Shown piece by piece: positions 8,476-16,167 of a DNA stretch of 64,000 nt. Source of the DNA: Parablautia muri. Its GTDB lineage: Bacteria > Bacillota > Clostridia > Lachnospirales > Lachnospiraceae. Made by a program: the position numbers and the translations under genes. The notes under the pieces are model-generated. The model was not told the origin of the DNA. It saw only the letters and a program-made list of their open reading frames with translations, and searched no databases. The DNA lies in contig NZ_QZDT01000001.1 in the NCBI RefSeq assembly GCF_009917485.1, positions 248,001 to 312,000 on the forward strand, written 5' to 3'. Positions within the stretch are counted from its first letter, which is position 1; each line of letters begins with the position of its first letter.

Positions 8476-8636
8476 TAAATAATACCAGAATACCAGTTAG
8501 TTTAATGGTTGCATGCTTAAAAGATGAAATGACGATAAAGGAGATTAGCGAAGAATATAAACTGGCAGAAAAAGATATAGAGAAAGCCATGGAGTATGTA
8601 ATTGAAGTTTTGGATGCCCCATATCAGGAAGGATAG
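8472..8636 (+). CDS. DUF433-like putative antitoxin (54 aa)
   Basis: GTG at 8472 overlaps the preceding stop by 4 bases (GTGA), and the frame ends with TAG at 8634-8636. The product has the shape of DUF433 proteins: RIPVSLMVACLKDEMTIKEI followed by SEEYKLAEKDIEKAMEYVIE, a small helix-turn-helix-like fold in which a conserved segment on recurring helices (normally 'ILD..G.T..EI') is followed by a basic/acidic helix. DUF433 genes are commonly paired with DUF5615 PIN-like toxin genes, and one starts 2 bases downstream. Family assignment is by pattern and partner, not by search. The usual DUF433 core is somewhat degenerate here. Confidence 0.6.
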   Translation: MINNTRIPVSLMVACLKDEMTIKEISEEYKLAEKDIEKAMEYVIEVLDAPYQEG

Positions 8637-8638
8637 GA

Positions 8639-9049
8639 ATGAAGGTACTATTAGATGAGAATATTACACAGAAATCAATACCGGTTTTAGAAAAATATGG
8701 GCACGATGTTATTCATGTATTAAACAGATTCGAGGCAGGGAAAAGAGATGAAGACGTTTTTGAGCTTGCCCTGAAAGAGCAAAGGGCGCTAATTACCCTG
8801 CATGGAAAAGATTTTGTAGTTTTCATTCCGCCGAGAACCGAATTAGTATTACATTATGGTTTGATTTGGCTTAGAGGATTTCAGGTAACAAGTAAAAGTT
8901 ATGAGGGTGTAATGGAGATAATAGGGAATTTCCTGAAAAATAAGGGAGATTCTATCAAAAATATATATTACGCTATGAAGAAGAAAGATAATTCATATGA
9001 AATTGTTCAACGGTTTCCAAAAACAACAAAGATGTTAATTGAAGTATAG
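8639..9049 (+). CDS. DUF5615 (PIN-like, Mut7-C-related) putative toxin
   Basis: 136 residues with the N-terminal strand and acidic motif MKVLLDENI typical of DUF5615 proteins, followed by YGHDVIHV, an acidic pair at RDEDVFELAL, and ALITLHGKDFV, which occupies the place of the usual 'TxDxDF' segment. The Asp in LLDENI and the one in KDF are candidate metal ligands of a PIN-like nuclease. AGGAAGGA, overlapping the end of the antitoxin gene, supplies the ribosome site. Proteins of this class are thought to be RNase toxins of type II modules. Its A+T-rich composition and separate promoter suggest an acquired module. Confidence 0.72.
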   Translation: MKVLLDENITQKSIPVLEKYGHDVIHVLNRFEAGKRDEDVFELALKEQRALITLHGKDFVVFIPPRTELVLHYGLIWLRGFQVTSKSYEGVMEIIGNFLKNKGDSIKNIYYAMKKKDNSYEIVQRFPKTTKMLIEV

Positions 9050-9133
9050 AATGAATTTTATTATAAGTAAAAGATAAGGAAACCAAAGATGCCATGAGAA
9101 GAACAAAGATTTTCAGCAAAGTACAAAAATGCT

Positions 9134-9156
9134 GTGGGGGAGAGCCTCTCCCCCAC
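9134..9156. terminator. Intrinsic terminator between convergent genes
   Basis: GTGGGGGAGA (9134-9143), loop GCC, TCTCCCCCAC (9147-9156): a perfect 10-bp G/C stem. On the minus strand it is followed within 3 bases by TTTTT, so it best serves the nicotinate phosphoribosyltransferase gene. It can also stop the small-gene cluster. Confidence 0.8.
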
Positions 9157-9204
9157 GCCTGACGTTTATAATAGTTCAGCTACCTGAACAGTTTATTGAA
9201 ACGA

Positions 9205-10659
9205 TTATTTTTCACTCATTTGATCTAAAAGCTGAATCTTAATATCATATAATTTTTTAGACAAATCTACGTAAACCTGATGAGGATTTACAAATCGTTT
9301 GGTTTCATCCCAGAGGGTATCAAGCTCGCTTTGACAGTAGCTTCTGATATCCATCACCTTAGGAGATTCATAGCAGCATTCCCCATTTTGAAAAACAGGT
9401 TTGAGTAATTCACGAAGGGTGTATGAGCCGGCCGACAGTTTTGTTTTTTTCCATGGCTCTAAGGGGTCAAACAACAGTAAAGGCTCCTCCTGGTTAAATG
9501 TTTCTCCTACAAGACAGATTAAATCGGCTTTTATTTTACCCGTATTTTTTTCATAGACACGGTAAATGGTCTTGTTGCCGGGGTTGGTTACCTTTTCAGT
9601 ATTTTCAGAGAGTTTGATTTTGGGAATAAATTCTCCCTTTTCATTCATGATGGCTGCCAGCTTATAAACGCCGCCAAAGGCAGGGTTATCTTTTGCAGTA
9701 ATGAGATTGGTCCCAACACCCCAGGAAGAAATGGCAGCGCCCTGAGCCTTTAAAGTTTCTATCAGATATTCATCCAAATCATTAGAAGCAGAGATGACGG
9801 CATCGGGGAATCCGGCATCATCCAGCATTTTACGCGCTTTTTTTGAAAGATAAGCAAGGTCGCCGCTGTCAAGACGGATTCCATAATTGGTAAGAGGAAT
9901 TTTGGCAGCGTGCATTTCCTGAAAGACGCGGATAGCATTGGGAATACCGGATTTTAGAGTATCATAAGTATCTACCAGCAAAATACAGGCGGAAGGGTAC
10001 ATATCTGCGTAAGTTTTAAAGGCAGTGTACTCATCAGGGAAGCTCATAATCCAGCTGTGGGCATGGGTACCCTTAACGGGAACATCAAAGAGCTGTCCGC
10101 AAAGGACGTTGGAGGTACCAATACATCCGCCAATTACTGCTGCTCTGGCACCGTAAATGCCTGCATCGGGGCCCTGGGCGCGGCGAAGGCCAAATTCCAT
10201 AATGCCATCTCCTTTTGCAGCATAGCAGACCCGGGCGGCCTTGGTGGCAATCAGGCTCTGGTGGTTTATAATATTCAAGATGGCGGTTTCAACCAGCTGG
10301 GCTTCCATGATAGAAGCAATTACTTTAACGAGAGGTTCCCGGGGGAAAATGATAGTTCCTTCAGGGACGGCATAGATATCGCCGGAAAATTTAAAGCCTG
10401 CCAAATAATCCAGAAAATTTTTGCTGAAAATATGCAGACTGTCCAGGTATTCAATGTCTTGTTTAGAAAAATGTAGTTCTTTGATGTACTTGATAAGCTG
10501 TTCGAGGCCGGCAGCAATGGCGTAGCCTCCGCCGCAGGGATTGGTTCTGTAAAAGGCATCAAAAATGACGGTTTCGTTTTGCTCTTTATGCTCAAAATAA
10601 CCCTGCATCATAGTAAGTTCGTAAAGGTCTGTTAATAAGGTTAGATTTTGTCTGTCCAT
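9205..10659 (-). CDS. pncB: Nicotinate phosphoribosyltransferase
   Basis: Cytosolic enzyme that joins nicotinic acid to PRPP, with ATP hydrolysis, to give nicotinate mononucleotide in the NAD salvage pathway. At 484 residues it belongs to the longer bacterial form. Landmarks are LTLLTDLYELTMMQGYF at the N terminus, the substrate loop around GTHAHSW (about residue 200, containing the catalytic phosphohistidine candidate), and RLDSGDLAYLSKKARKMLD for PRPP binding. It stands alone on the minus strand, with the terminator at 9134-9156 behind it. An upstream AAGGAGA site precedes the ATG. Confidence 0.95.
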   Translation of the reverse strand: MDRQNLTLLTDLYELTMMQGYFEHKEQNETVIFDAFYRTNPCGGGYAIAAGLEQLIKYIKELHFSKQDIEYLDSLHIFSKNFLDYLAGFKFSGDIYAVPEGTIIFPREPLVKVIASIMEAQLVETAILNIINHQSLIATKAARVCYAAKGDGIMEFGLRRAQGPDAGIYGARAAVIGGCIGTSNVLCGQLFDVPVKGTHAHSWIMSFPDEYTAFKTYADMYPSACILLVDTYDTLKSGIPNAIRVFQEMHAAKIPLTNYGIRLDSGDLAYLSKKARKMLDDAGFPDAVISASNDLDEYLIETLKAQGAAISSWGVGTNLITAKDNPAFGGVYKLAAIMNEKGEFIPKIKLSENTEKVTNPGNKTIYRVYEKNTGKIKADLICLVGETFNQEEPLLLFDPLEPWKKTKLSAGSYTLRELLKPVFQNGECCYESPKVMDIRSYCQSELDTLWDETKRFVNPHQVYVDLSKKLYDIKIQLLDQMSEK

Positions 10660-10836
10660 GGGGAATCTCCTTGGTTTTTATTTGACTATACACTTAAAAT
10701 GGACGGGTTGCAAGAATGGCAGGAAAATTTTTCAATGAAAAGCTGCTTTGCGTGGGTCAGGAATGGGTATGGGCTGTATACTTGAGAACATGAAGTAGGG
10801 GCGAAGGGAGATTTTCGCGGTGGCTGATTGTTTCAC

Positions 10837-10865
10837 TTGACATGAGAAATAGGGGCGGATATGCT
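10837..10865 (+). promoter_or_regulatory. Promoter of the SNF2 helicase gene
   Basis: TTGACA at 10837-10842, 17 bp, TATGCT at 10860-10865, about 60 bp upstream of the ATG at 10925. The -35 matches the consensus fully and the -10 in four of six positions. Confidence 0.55.
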
Positions 10866-10900
10866 AATGATATTGGTAGTAATACATATCACGTGCATAG

Positions 10901-10917
10901 CTGCGATATACTGGGAG
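10901..10917 (+). repeat. Recurring leader element, divergent copy
   Basis: CTGCGATATACTGGGAG at 10901-10917, directly before the SNF2 start. It follows the pattern TGCGRTATGCAGGRGGT seen at 35571, 58251 and 24908, and includes the ribosome binding site (GGGAG) and the following TATAAGAATG, which parallels TATGAGAATG at 35587. It lacks a good upstream hairpin, so membership in the family is tentative. Confidence 0.4.
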
Positions 10918-10924
10918 TATAAGA

Positions 10925-13900
10925 ATGCTTAATAAAAGACAAATTAAAAAGCTTACAAACAGTGTCGCCTACAATAGAGGCGTGGAGCTTTTTTATGGGA
11001 ATATGGTCGAAACATTTGAAGTAGAAAACAGAGATGAATTTGAGATTAAAATCAGGGCAAAGGTTCACGGCAGCGGCCGGAAGAAATACCATGTGGAGAT
11101 ATTGGTTGATTATCTGACGGATGAGATGGAGGAATGTTACTGTGAATGTCCGGCCTTTTACAATTATGAAGGTATTTGTAAGCATTGTGTGGCTGTGCTT
11201 TTGGAGGCGGAAAACCATCAGTTAGGACAGCAGACAATTTTTGATTTTGTGGAAGATGAATCGCGGAATGATAATAAAAAATATTTGAGAGACTATATCA
11301 ATCCGGGGGAGCTGTTCGGCCAGGGCCATAGAAGCAGACATGCCAGGGAAACGACTCCGGCTATGAAAGAGCTGTTGAACCGGCAGACAGTAAAGGCCAC
11401 CATGGCCTTGCTGCCTAAAGGGGATTATGGAAAGGTGGAGCTGGAGCCTTTTTTGGATTGCAGTAATAATGGAATTTTTGTAGAGTTTAAATTGGGCGTG
11501 GATACAAAATACGTCATGAAAGATATATTTGAGTTTGTAGGAAATGTGGAATTGGAGCAGGAACATTCTTACGGAAAAAAGCTTAAATTTTTACATACGT
11601 TGGAGGCATTTGCGAAAGGGTCACAGGAGCTGGTGAAGTTTTTATTGAGGTGGGTGCAGGAGAATGGAGGAAGTTATGTACAATATGCCTATGGAAACTA
11701 CTATGGAGCATCTTTTCCGAAATTGCGTAAAATGCCCTTAAGCGGAGCGGATTTTGAGGACTTTTTAGAGTGCTTGAAGGAAAGGGATATTACCATGAAT
11801 GTGAATATGACAGGAGAGCGTTCATGGAGACTGACAGAAGATAAGCTGATCAGAAATATGTGGATAAAGGGAGAGAAGGATGGCATTGAAGTAAGCACGG
11901 AGGTACTGTTCGGATTTTTCTGTTTTCATTATGTGATTATGTTTAAGGAGGGGTTGATTTACAGAGAAAAAAAGGAAGACCTGGCGCAGGTTCAGGATTT
12001 CATATCCTGTATGGCGCAGATGCCTGACAGAAAGCTTTACATTGCAAAGGAAGATGTTCCTGTTTTTTGCAGGGAGCTGTTGCCTGTGCTTGAAAAACAT
12101 TATCAATGTAAAAGGGAAAATTTTGAGCCGTCAGATTACGGCGTTGTGCCTGTAATTTTTGAGATTTACTTAGATGCACCCCAGCAGGATTTTATTACCT
12201 GTAAGGTTTACGCGTTATACGGGGAAAGAAAATATGACGTCTATCAAAAGGATGAAAAAAAGGGCGAAAGGGATGCCGTAAAGGAAACGCTTGTGGGAAA
12301 TATAGTCGCCTCTTATTGTAATGCCTTTGACGAGAAGGAGCGCGCCATGGTTCTTTCCGGGGATGAGGATAAAATCTACGAGCTTTTGGTGTATGGTATT
12401 CCTAAATTTCAGGAGTTAGGGGAAGTGTATGTCTCGGATGCTTTAAAGAGGATTCATGTGATACGGCACAGTAAGGTAGAGGTAGGTGTGTCACTGTCCG
12501 GAGATTTGCTGGAGCTGACAGTGAGTGCCGGGGATATGTCCCGGGAAGAATTGATAGAAATTTTGTCTAAATACGACCGAAAGAAAAAGTATTTCCGTTT
12601 GAAAAACGGCAGTTTCATTGATGTGGAAGATGACGGGATGCAAACCCTCCTGGGGATTAAGGAGGATTTGAACCTGACAGAGAGTCAGTTAAAAAAGGAA
12701 AAAATGAATGTGCCTAAATACAGGGCCATGTATTTAGACAGCGAGCTGCGCGAAAAACAGAATCTCTTGGCAATAAGAAGCAGAACTTTCAAGGAACTAA
12801 TCAGAAATATGAAGACCATAGAGGATAATGATTTTGAGATTCCGGCAAGCTTAGAATCTATTTTGCGGGAATACCAGAAAGTCGGATTTTTGTGGCTTAA
12901 GACCCTTAGACATAACGGATTTGGAGGGATTCTGGCAGATGATATGGGTCTTGGGAAAACTTTACAGATCATTGCCTTTTTGTTATCAGAATTTTTGGAT
13001 GCAAAAGCGGATGATAACAGAAGATGTCTGATCGTAACACCTGCCTCGTTGGTATTTAACTGGAACAGTGAATTTAACCGTTTTGCGCCGAGCCTTCCTG
13101 TAAAGATGGTCACAGGACCAGCCGCCGAACGGAAGGAAATCATAGAGACGGCCCAGACGAGAGATATCCTGATCACATCCTATGAGCTTTTAAAAAGAGA
13201 TTTGCCCCAGTATAAGGATGTCTCATTTTTCTGCCAGATTATTGATGAGGCACAGTATATAAAAAACCATAATACCCAGGCAGCAAAGGCGGTAAAGGAG
13301 ATTGAGTCAGGGCATCGCTTTGCCCTGACTGGTACGCCGATAGAGAACAAGTTAAGTGAGCTGTGGAGCATATTTGATTATCTGATGCCGGGATTTTTGT
13401 ATGGCTATCAGCGTTTTAGAACGGAAATAGAAGTTCCTGCGCTGCAAAACAACAGTGAGGAGGCCATGGGCAGGCTTCAGAAGATGGTAAGGCCTTTTAT
13501 TCTAAGAAGGCTTAAGAAGGATGTCCTGACAGACCTGCCGGATAAATTGGAAGAATGTGTATATGGCCATATGGAAGGAGAGCAGTGGAAACTTTACTGC
13601 GCCCATGTGCAGAGAATTAAAATGCTGGTGGACAAGCAGTCCGATGAAGAATTCAAGAGTGCCAAAATACAGATTTTATCTGAGCTATTAAAGCTTAGGC
13701 AGCTTTGTTGCGACCCGTCACTAGTGTATGAAAATTATGTAAACTCTTCCGAGAAGGCTGTAATGTGCCTGGATTTGATTAGAAATGCTGTAAGCGGAGG
13801 GCATAAAGTGCTTTTATTTTCCCAGTTTACATCTATGCTGGAAAATTTACAGAAAGAATTGGATAAGGAAAACCTTTCCTATTACACGTTAACGGGAGCT

Positions 13901-14260
13901 ACGCCAAAAGAAAAAAGGCTGCAGCTGGTTGAAAGCTTTAACTGGGATGAAACCAATGTGTTTTGCATTTCTTTAAAGGCAGGGGGGACAGGCCTTAACC
14001 TGACGGCGGCGGATATCGTAATTCACTATGACCCATGGTGGAACCTGGCTGTGCAGAATCAGGCTACGGACAGGGCCCATAGGATAGGGCAGAAAAATGT
14101 GGTAAATGTCTATAAATTGATTATGAAGGATACCATAGAAGAAAATATAGTCAAGCTTCAGGAGCGGAAAAGAGAACTGGCGGAGCAGGTGCTCTCAGGG
14201 GAAGGCTTGGGAAATGGTAACTTTACGAGGGAAGAACTGTTGGAGCTTTTGGAAATGTAA
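10925..14260 (+). CDS. SWIM zinc-finger SNF2-family helicase
   Basis: A 1111-residue cytosolic Swi2/Snf2 DNA translocase. The N terminus has a SWIM zinc motif, Cys73-x-Cys75-x9-Cys85-x-His87. A poorly conserved middle part corresponds to the bacterial SNF2-associated domain. The two RecA-like lobes follow: Walker A DDMGLGKT near residue 675, DEAQ near 772, and the C-terminal motif QATDRAHRIGQ near 1048. This layout is typical of Firmicute proteins related to YwqA/HepA-type remodellers, thought to help RNA polymerase recycling or DNA repair. Function in this organism is not established. It is monocistronic, with its own promoter and terminator. Confidence 0.93.
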   Translation: MLNKRQIKKLTNSVAYNRGVELFYGNMVETFEVENRDEFEIKIRAKVHGSGRKKYHVEILVDYLTDEMEECYCECPAFYNYEGICKHCVAVLLEAENHQLGQQTIFDFVEDESRNDNKKYLRDYINPGELFGQGHRSRHARETTPAMKELLNRQTVKATMALLPKGDYGKVELEPFLDCSNNGIFVEFKLGVDTKYVMKDIFEFVGNVELEQEHSYGKKLKFLHTLEAFAKGSQELVKFLLRWVQENGGSYVQYAYGNYYGASFPKLRKMPLSGADFEDFLECLKERDITMNVNMTGERSWRLTEDKLIRNMWIKGEKDGIEVSTEVLFGFFCFHYVIMFKEGLIYREKKEDLAQVQDFISCMAQMPDRKLYIAKEDVPVFCRELLPVLEKHYQCKRENFEPSDYGVVPVIFEIYLDAPQQDFITCKVYALYGERKYDVYQKDEKKGERDAVKETLVGNIVASYCNAFDEKERAMVLSGDEDKIYELLVYGIPKFQELGEVYVSDALKRIHVIRHSKVEVGVSLSGDLLELTVSAGDMSREELIEILSKYDRKKKYFRLKNGSFIDVEDDGMQTLLGIKEDLNLTESQLKKEKMNVPKYRAMYLDSELREKQNLLAIRSRTFKELIRNMKTIEDNDFEIPASLESILREYQKVGFLWLKTLRHNGFGGILADDMGLGKTLQIIAFLLSEFLDAKADDNRRCLIVTPASLVFNWNSEFNRFAPSLPVKMVTGPAAERKEIIETAQTRDILITSYELLKRDLPQYKDVSFFCQIIDEAQYIKNHNTQAAKAVKEIESGHRFALTGTPIENKLSELWSIFDYLMPGFLYGYQRFRTEIEVPALQNNSEEAMGRLQKMVRPFILRRLKKDVLTDLPDKLEECVYGHMEGEQWKLYCAHVQRIKMLVDKQSDEEFKSAKIQILSELLKLRQLCCDPSLVYENYVNSSEKAVMCLDLIRNAVSGGHKVLLFSQFTSMLENLQKELDKENLSYYTLTGATPKEKRLQLVESFNWDETNVFCISLKAGGTGLNLTAADIVIHYDPWWNLAVQNQATDRAHRIGQKNVVNVYKLIMKDTIEENIVKLQERKRELAEQVLSGEGLGNGNFTREELLELLEM

Positions 14261-14341
14261 CAGTTACTGTAAGGCAGGTGGTGGATTTGCACACAGCAAA
14301 AGTGGCTGCGAAGCGGACATTTGGCGAATGCGGCGAAGGTC

Positions 14342-14370
14342 AAAACCCCGCAGCAAAGCTGCGGGGTTTT
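14342..14370. terminator. Strong bidirectional intrinsic terminator
   Basis: AAAACCCCGCAGC (14342-14354), loop AAA, GCTGCGGGGTTTT (14358-14370): 13 bp, perfect, with A-tract and T-tract on the two sides so that it works in both directions. It separates the convergent SNF2 and Eis-like genes. Confidence 0.92.
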
Positions 14371-14376
14371 AGACTT

Positions 14377-15624
14377 TTAGAAATAATCGGAGAAATATGG
14401 CTTTTCTACAGGTATTAAACGTTCTAACCAGGTCAGCATGTAGTATTCGGTGTTTAATTTTTCATGCTCATAAAGATAAGAAGGACGTTTATATCCCATC
14501 AGCATGGTGGTTAAGGTATTGATATCAAGCTCCACCACATTAATAGACTGGTTATCCGCCACCTGCTCGCAGATGGTTTCGCCATCGTGCCAGGAAACCA
14601 TGTAATCGCCCTCATTCCAGTGGGCCATTTCATCATGTACTTTGAAATGAAGCTTGAAATCCTCCGGCTGAATCTGATAAGGATAGTCTTCCAGGAAAGC
14701 CCGCACATTTACGATTCTTGCCATAATATAAGGAGAAATGGTTTCTGTGATTTCACTGTCCTCGAACAGATAAGCCATAGGTTCTCCGGAATAATTATCG
14801 CCCTGAACCTGTTCAATCATGGAAAAATGGGCGCTGATATAGTTCCATAGCCCATAATTTGCTTCAATGTTTAAGTATACCATTTCTTTTATGTGGAAAA
14901 TATCATTGGCAATATAGTAAACCACATAACCTAAGGGCTTATGTTCTTTATTATAGTAGACGGCGGCAATCATGTCGTCATTATCCCAACGCCAATATTC
15001 TTCCCAGGATAAATTATCCCGAATCAGGCATCCATGGCGCTGCAGGGCAAAATAAGAATGTACATTGTGGTAGTCTTCCGAATCAAGGCTGACCCGCTCC
15101 ACCATTCCGCCTACCGGCCGTGTTTTGGGAAGCTGGGTATCCTTTACGGTGAAGGATAACTTATCAGAGACGATTTCCCATCCCATCTTTCTGTAAAAGG
15201 GAATGGAATAAGGATAGAGGAAGGAAATAGGCATTTCCTGTTCGTGAATGTAGTTAAGCGCGTGTTTCATAAGGGAATGGATCAGCCCTTTTCCGGTGTA
15301 TTCAGGATAGGTTGCAACGCCGGTAATGCCGCCCATATCCATGATTTCATCGTAAATATTTATTTTCATGGAATAGACAACGATCATGGAAGCCAGTTTT
15401 TCTCCGTAAAACCAGCCCAGTACATAGGCTTCTTCCAAAATGGGCCTTTTGGCGTATTTGATTTCTTCTTGTTTCCATCCGGTTTGAAATAAATCGTAGG
15501 TAGTCACCTGAAATGCGTATTGGAGCAGGGCGTTGAACTGTTCCAAATCACTTTTGTCTAACTCACGCATTTTAAAGCTGCCATTGATTTCGAGATAAGT
15601 ATGTTCTTCATTTTTGTCTTTCAT
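14377..15624 (-). CDS. Eis-like GNAT acetyltransferase with C-terminal sterol-carrier-like domain
   Basis: 415 residues, the usual size for the Eis family: tandem GNAT domains followed by an SCP2-like domain. The N-terminal GNAT contains the acetyl-CoA loop VATYPEYTGKGLIHSLM, followed by the PISFLYPYSIPFYRKMGWE motif characteristic of Eis homologues. Eis enzymes acetylate amines, including aminoglycosides in Mycobacterium, but most Firmicute homologues have unknown substrates, so resistance should not be assumed. It is transcribed away from the ileS leader and ends 6 bases from the shared terminator. Confidence 0.85.
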   Translation of the reverse strand: MKDKNEEHTYLEINGSFKMRELDKSDLEQFNALLQYAFQVTTYDLFQTGWKQEEIKYAKRPILEEAYVLGWFYGEKLASMIVVYSMKINIYDEIMDMGGITGVATYPEYTGKGLIHSLMKHALNYIHEQEMPISFLYPYSIPFYRKMGWEIVSDKLSFTVKDTQLPKTRPVGGMVERVSLDSEDYHNVHSYFALQRHGCLIRDNLSWEEYWRWDNDDMIAAVYYNKEHKPLGYVVYYIANDIFHIKEMVYLNIEANYGLWNYISAHFSMIEQVQGDNYSGEPMAYLFEDSEITETISPYIMARIVNVRAFLEDYPYQIQPEDFKLHFKVHDEMAHWNEGDYMVSWHDGETICEQVADNQSINVVELDINTLTTMLMGYKRPSYLYEHEKLNTEYYMLTWLERLIPVEKPYFSDYF

Positions 15625-15776
15625 AAATATACACTGTTCCTTTCCGCTTTATTGTACATCACAAAAAAGCGTGCGTCCATGGATTTTTTCTGATACTTTT
15701 CACATGCTGGAGAAAAGATGTTTGGAAAAAGAAATATGTTATTAATGATTAAGAAGGAAAAGAGTGGAGCAGGGGG

Positions 15777-15806
15777 TTGACAAAGTATAGGAAAATGTTG
15801 TACTTT
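15777..15806 (+). promoter_or_regulatory. Promoter of the ileS T-box transcript
   Basis: TTGACA at 15777-15782, 18 bp, TACTTT at 15801-15806. Transcription would begin near 15813, which fits the start of the T-box structure. Confidence 0.65.
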
Positions 15807-15812
15807 TTAAAA

Positions 15813-16063
15813 AGTAAAGGCAATGACGAAGACAGTAGCCTTTTTCGAACATGGCAGAGAGCTGGGATAGGTGGGAACCGGTATTAGTAGAAAAATGGTG
15901 AAAATCACTTCCAAGCTGCGGACTGAAAGCCTTTGGCAAGTAAGTTTTGCCGGAATCCTCCGTTATGGGAAAGCATATTAAGCCGTAGTGTAATCGGTGC
16001 GTATGGGTAAACAGGTGGTTAAGGTGAAGTATATCCCCGTCCTTTTTACGGACGGGGATTTTT
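15813..16063 (+). promoter_or_regulatory. T-box riboswitch (isoleucine) with terminator
   Basis: The long leader of ileS contains the T-box hallmarks in order. There is a stem I region with AGAGAGCTGGG near 15856 and a candidate specifier codon ATC (Ile) at 15904-15906 in GAAAATCAC. The antiterminator bulge TGGT at 16016-16019 can pair with the ACCA end of tRNA-Ile. The terminator follows: ATCCCCGTCC (16033-16042), loop, GGACGGGGAT (16050-16059), then a T-run. Uncharged tRNA-Ile would stabilise the antiterminator and allow ileS transcription. The T-box core (AGGTGGTTAAGGTG) departs somewhat from the classic AGGGTGGNACCGCG form. Confidence 0.85.
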
Positions 16064-16167
16064 GCATAGGATGACCTGGAAGGCGCATGGTAGTTGATTG
16101 GTTGACCTGTAAAATGCACATGATGGCGTTTACCCGATTATAAAACTAAGAAGAAAGGAAGAAAGCT

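Noticed and set aside
14377-15624. Aminoglycoside resistance by the Eis-like protein
   Set aside because: Only the family is recognisable. Most Firmicute relatives have unknown substrates and nothing here points to drug resistance.
15813-16063. Small protein gene in the 540-base gap before ileS
   Set aside because: The region is explained by the T-box structure. Open frames there lack ribosome sites.
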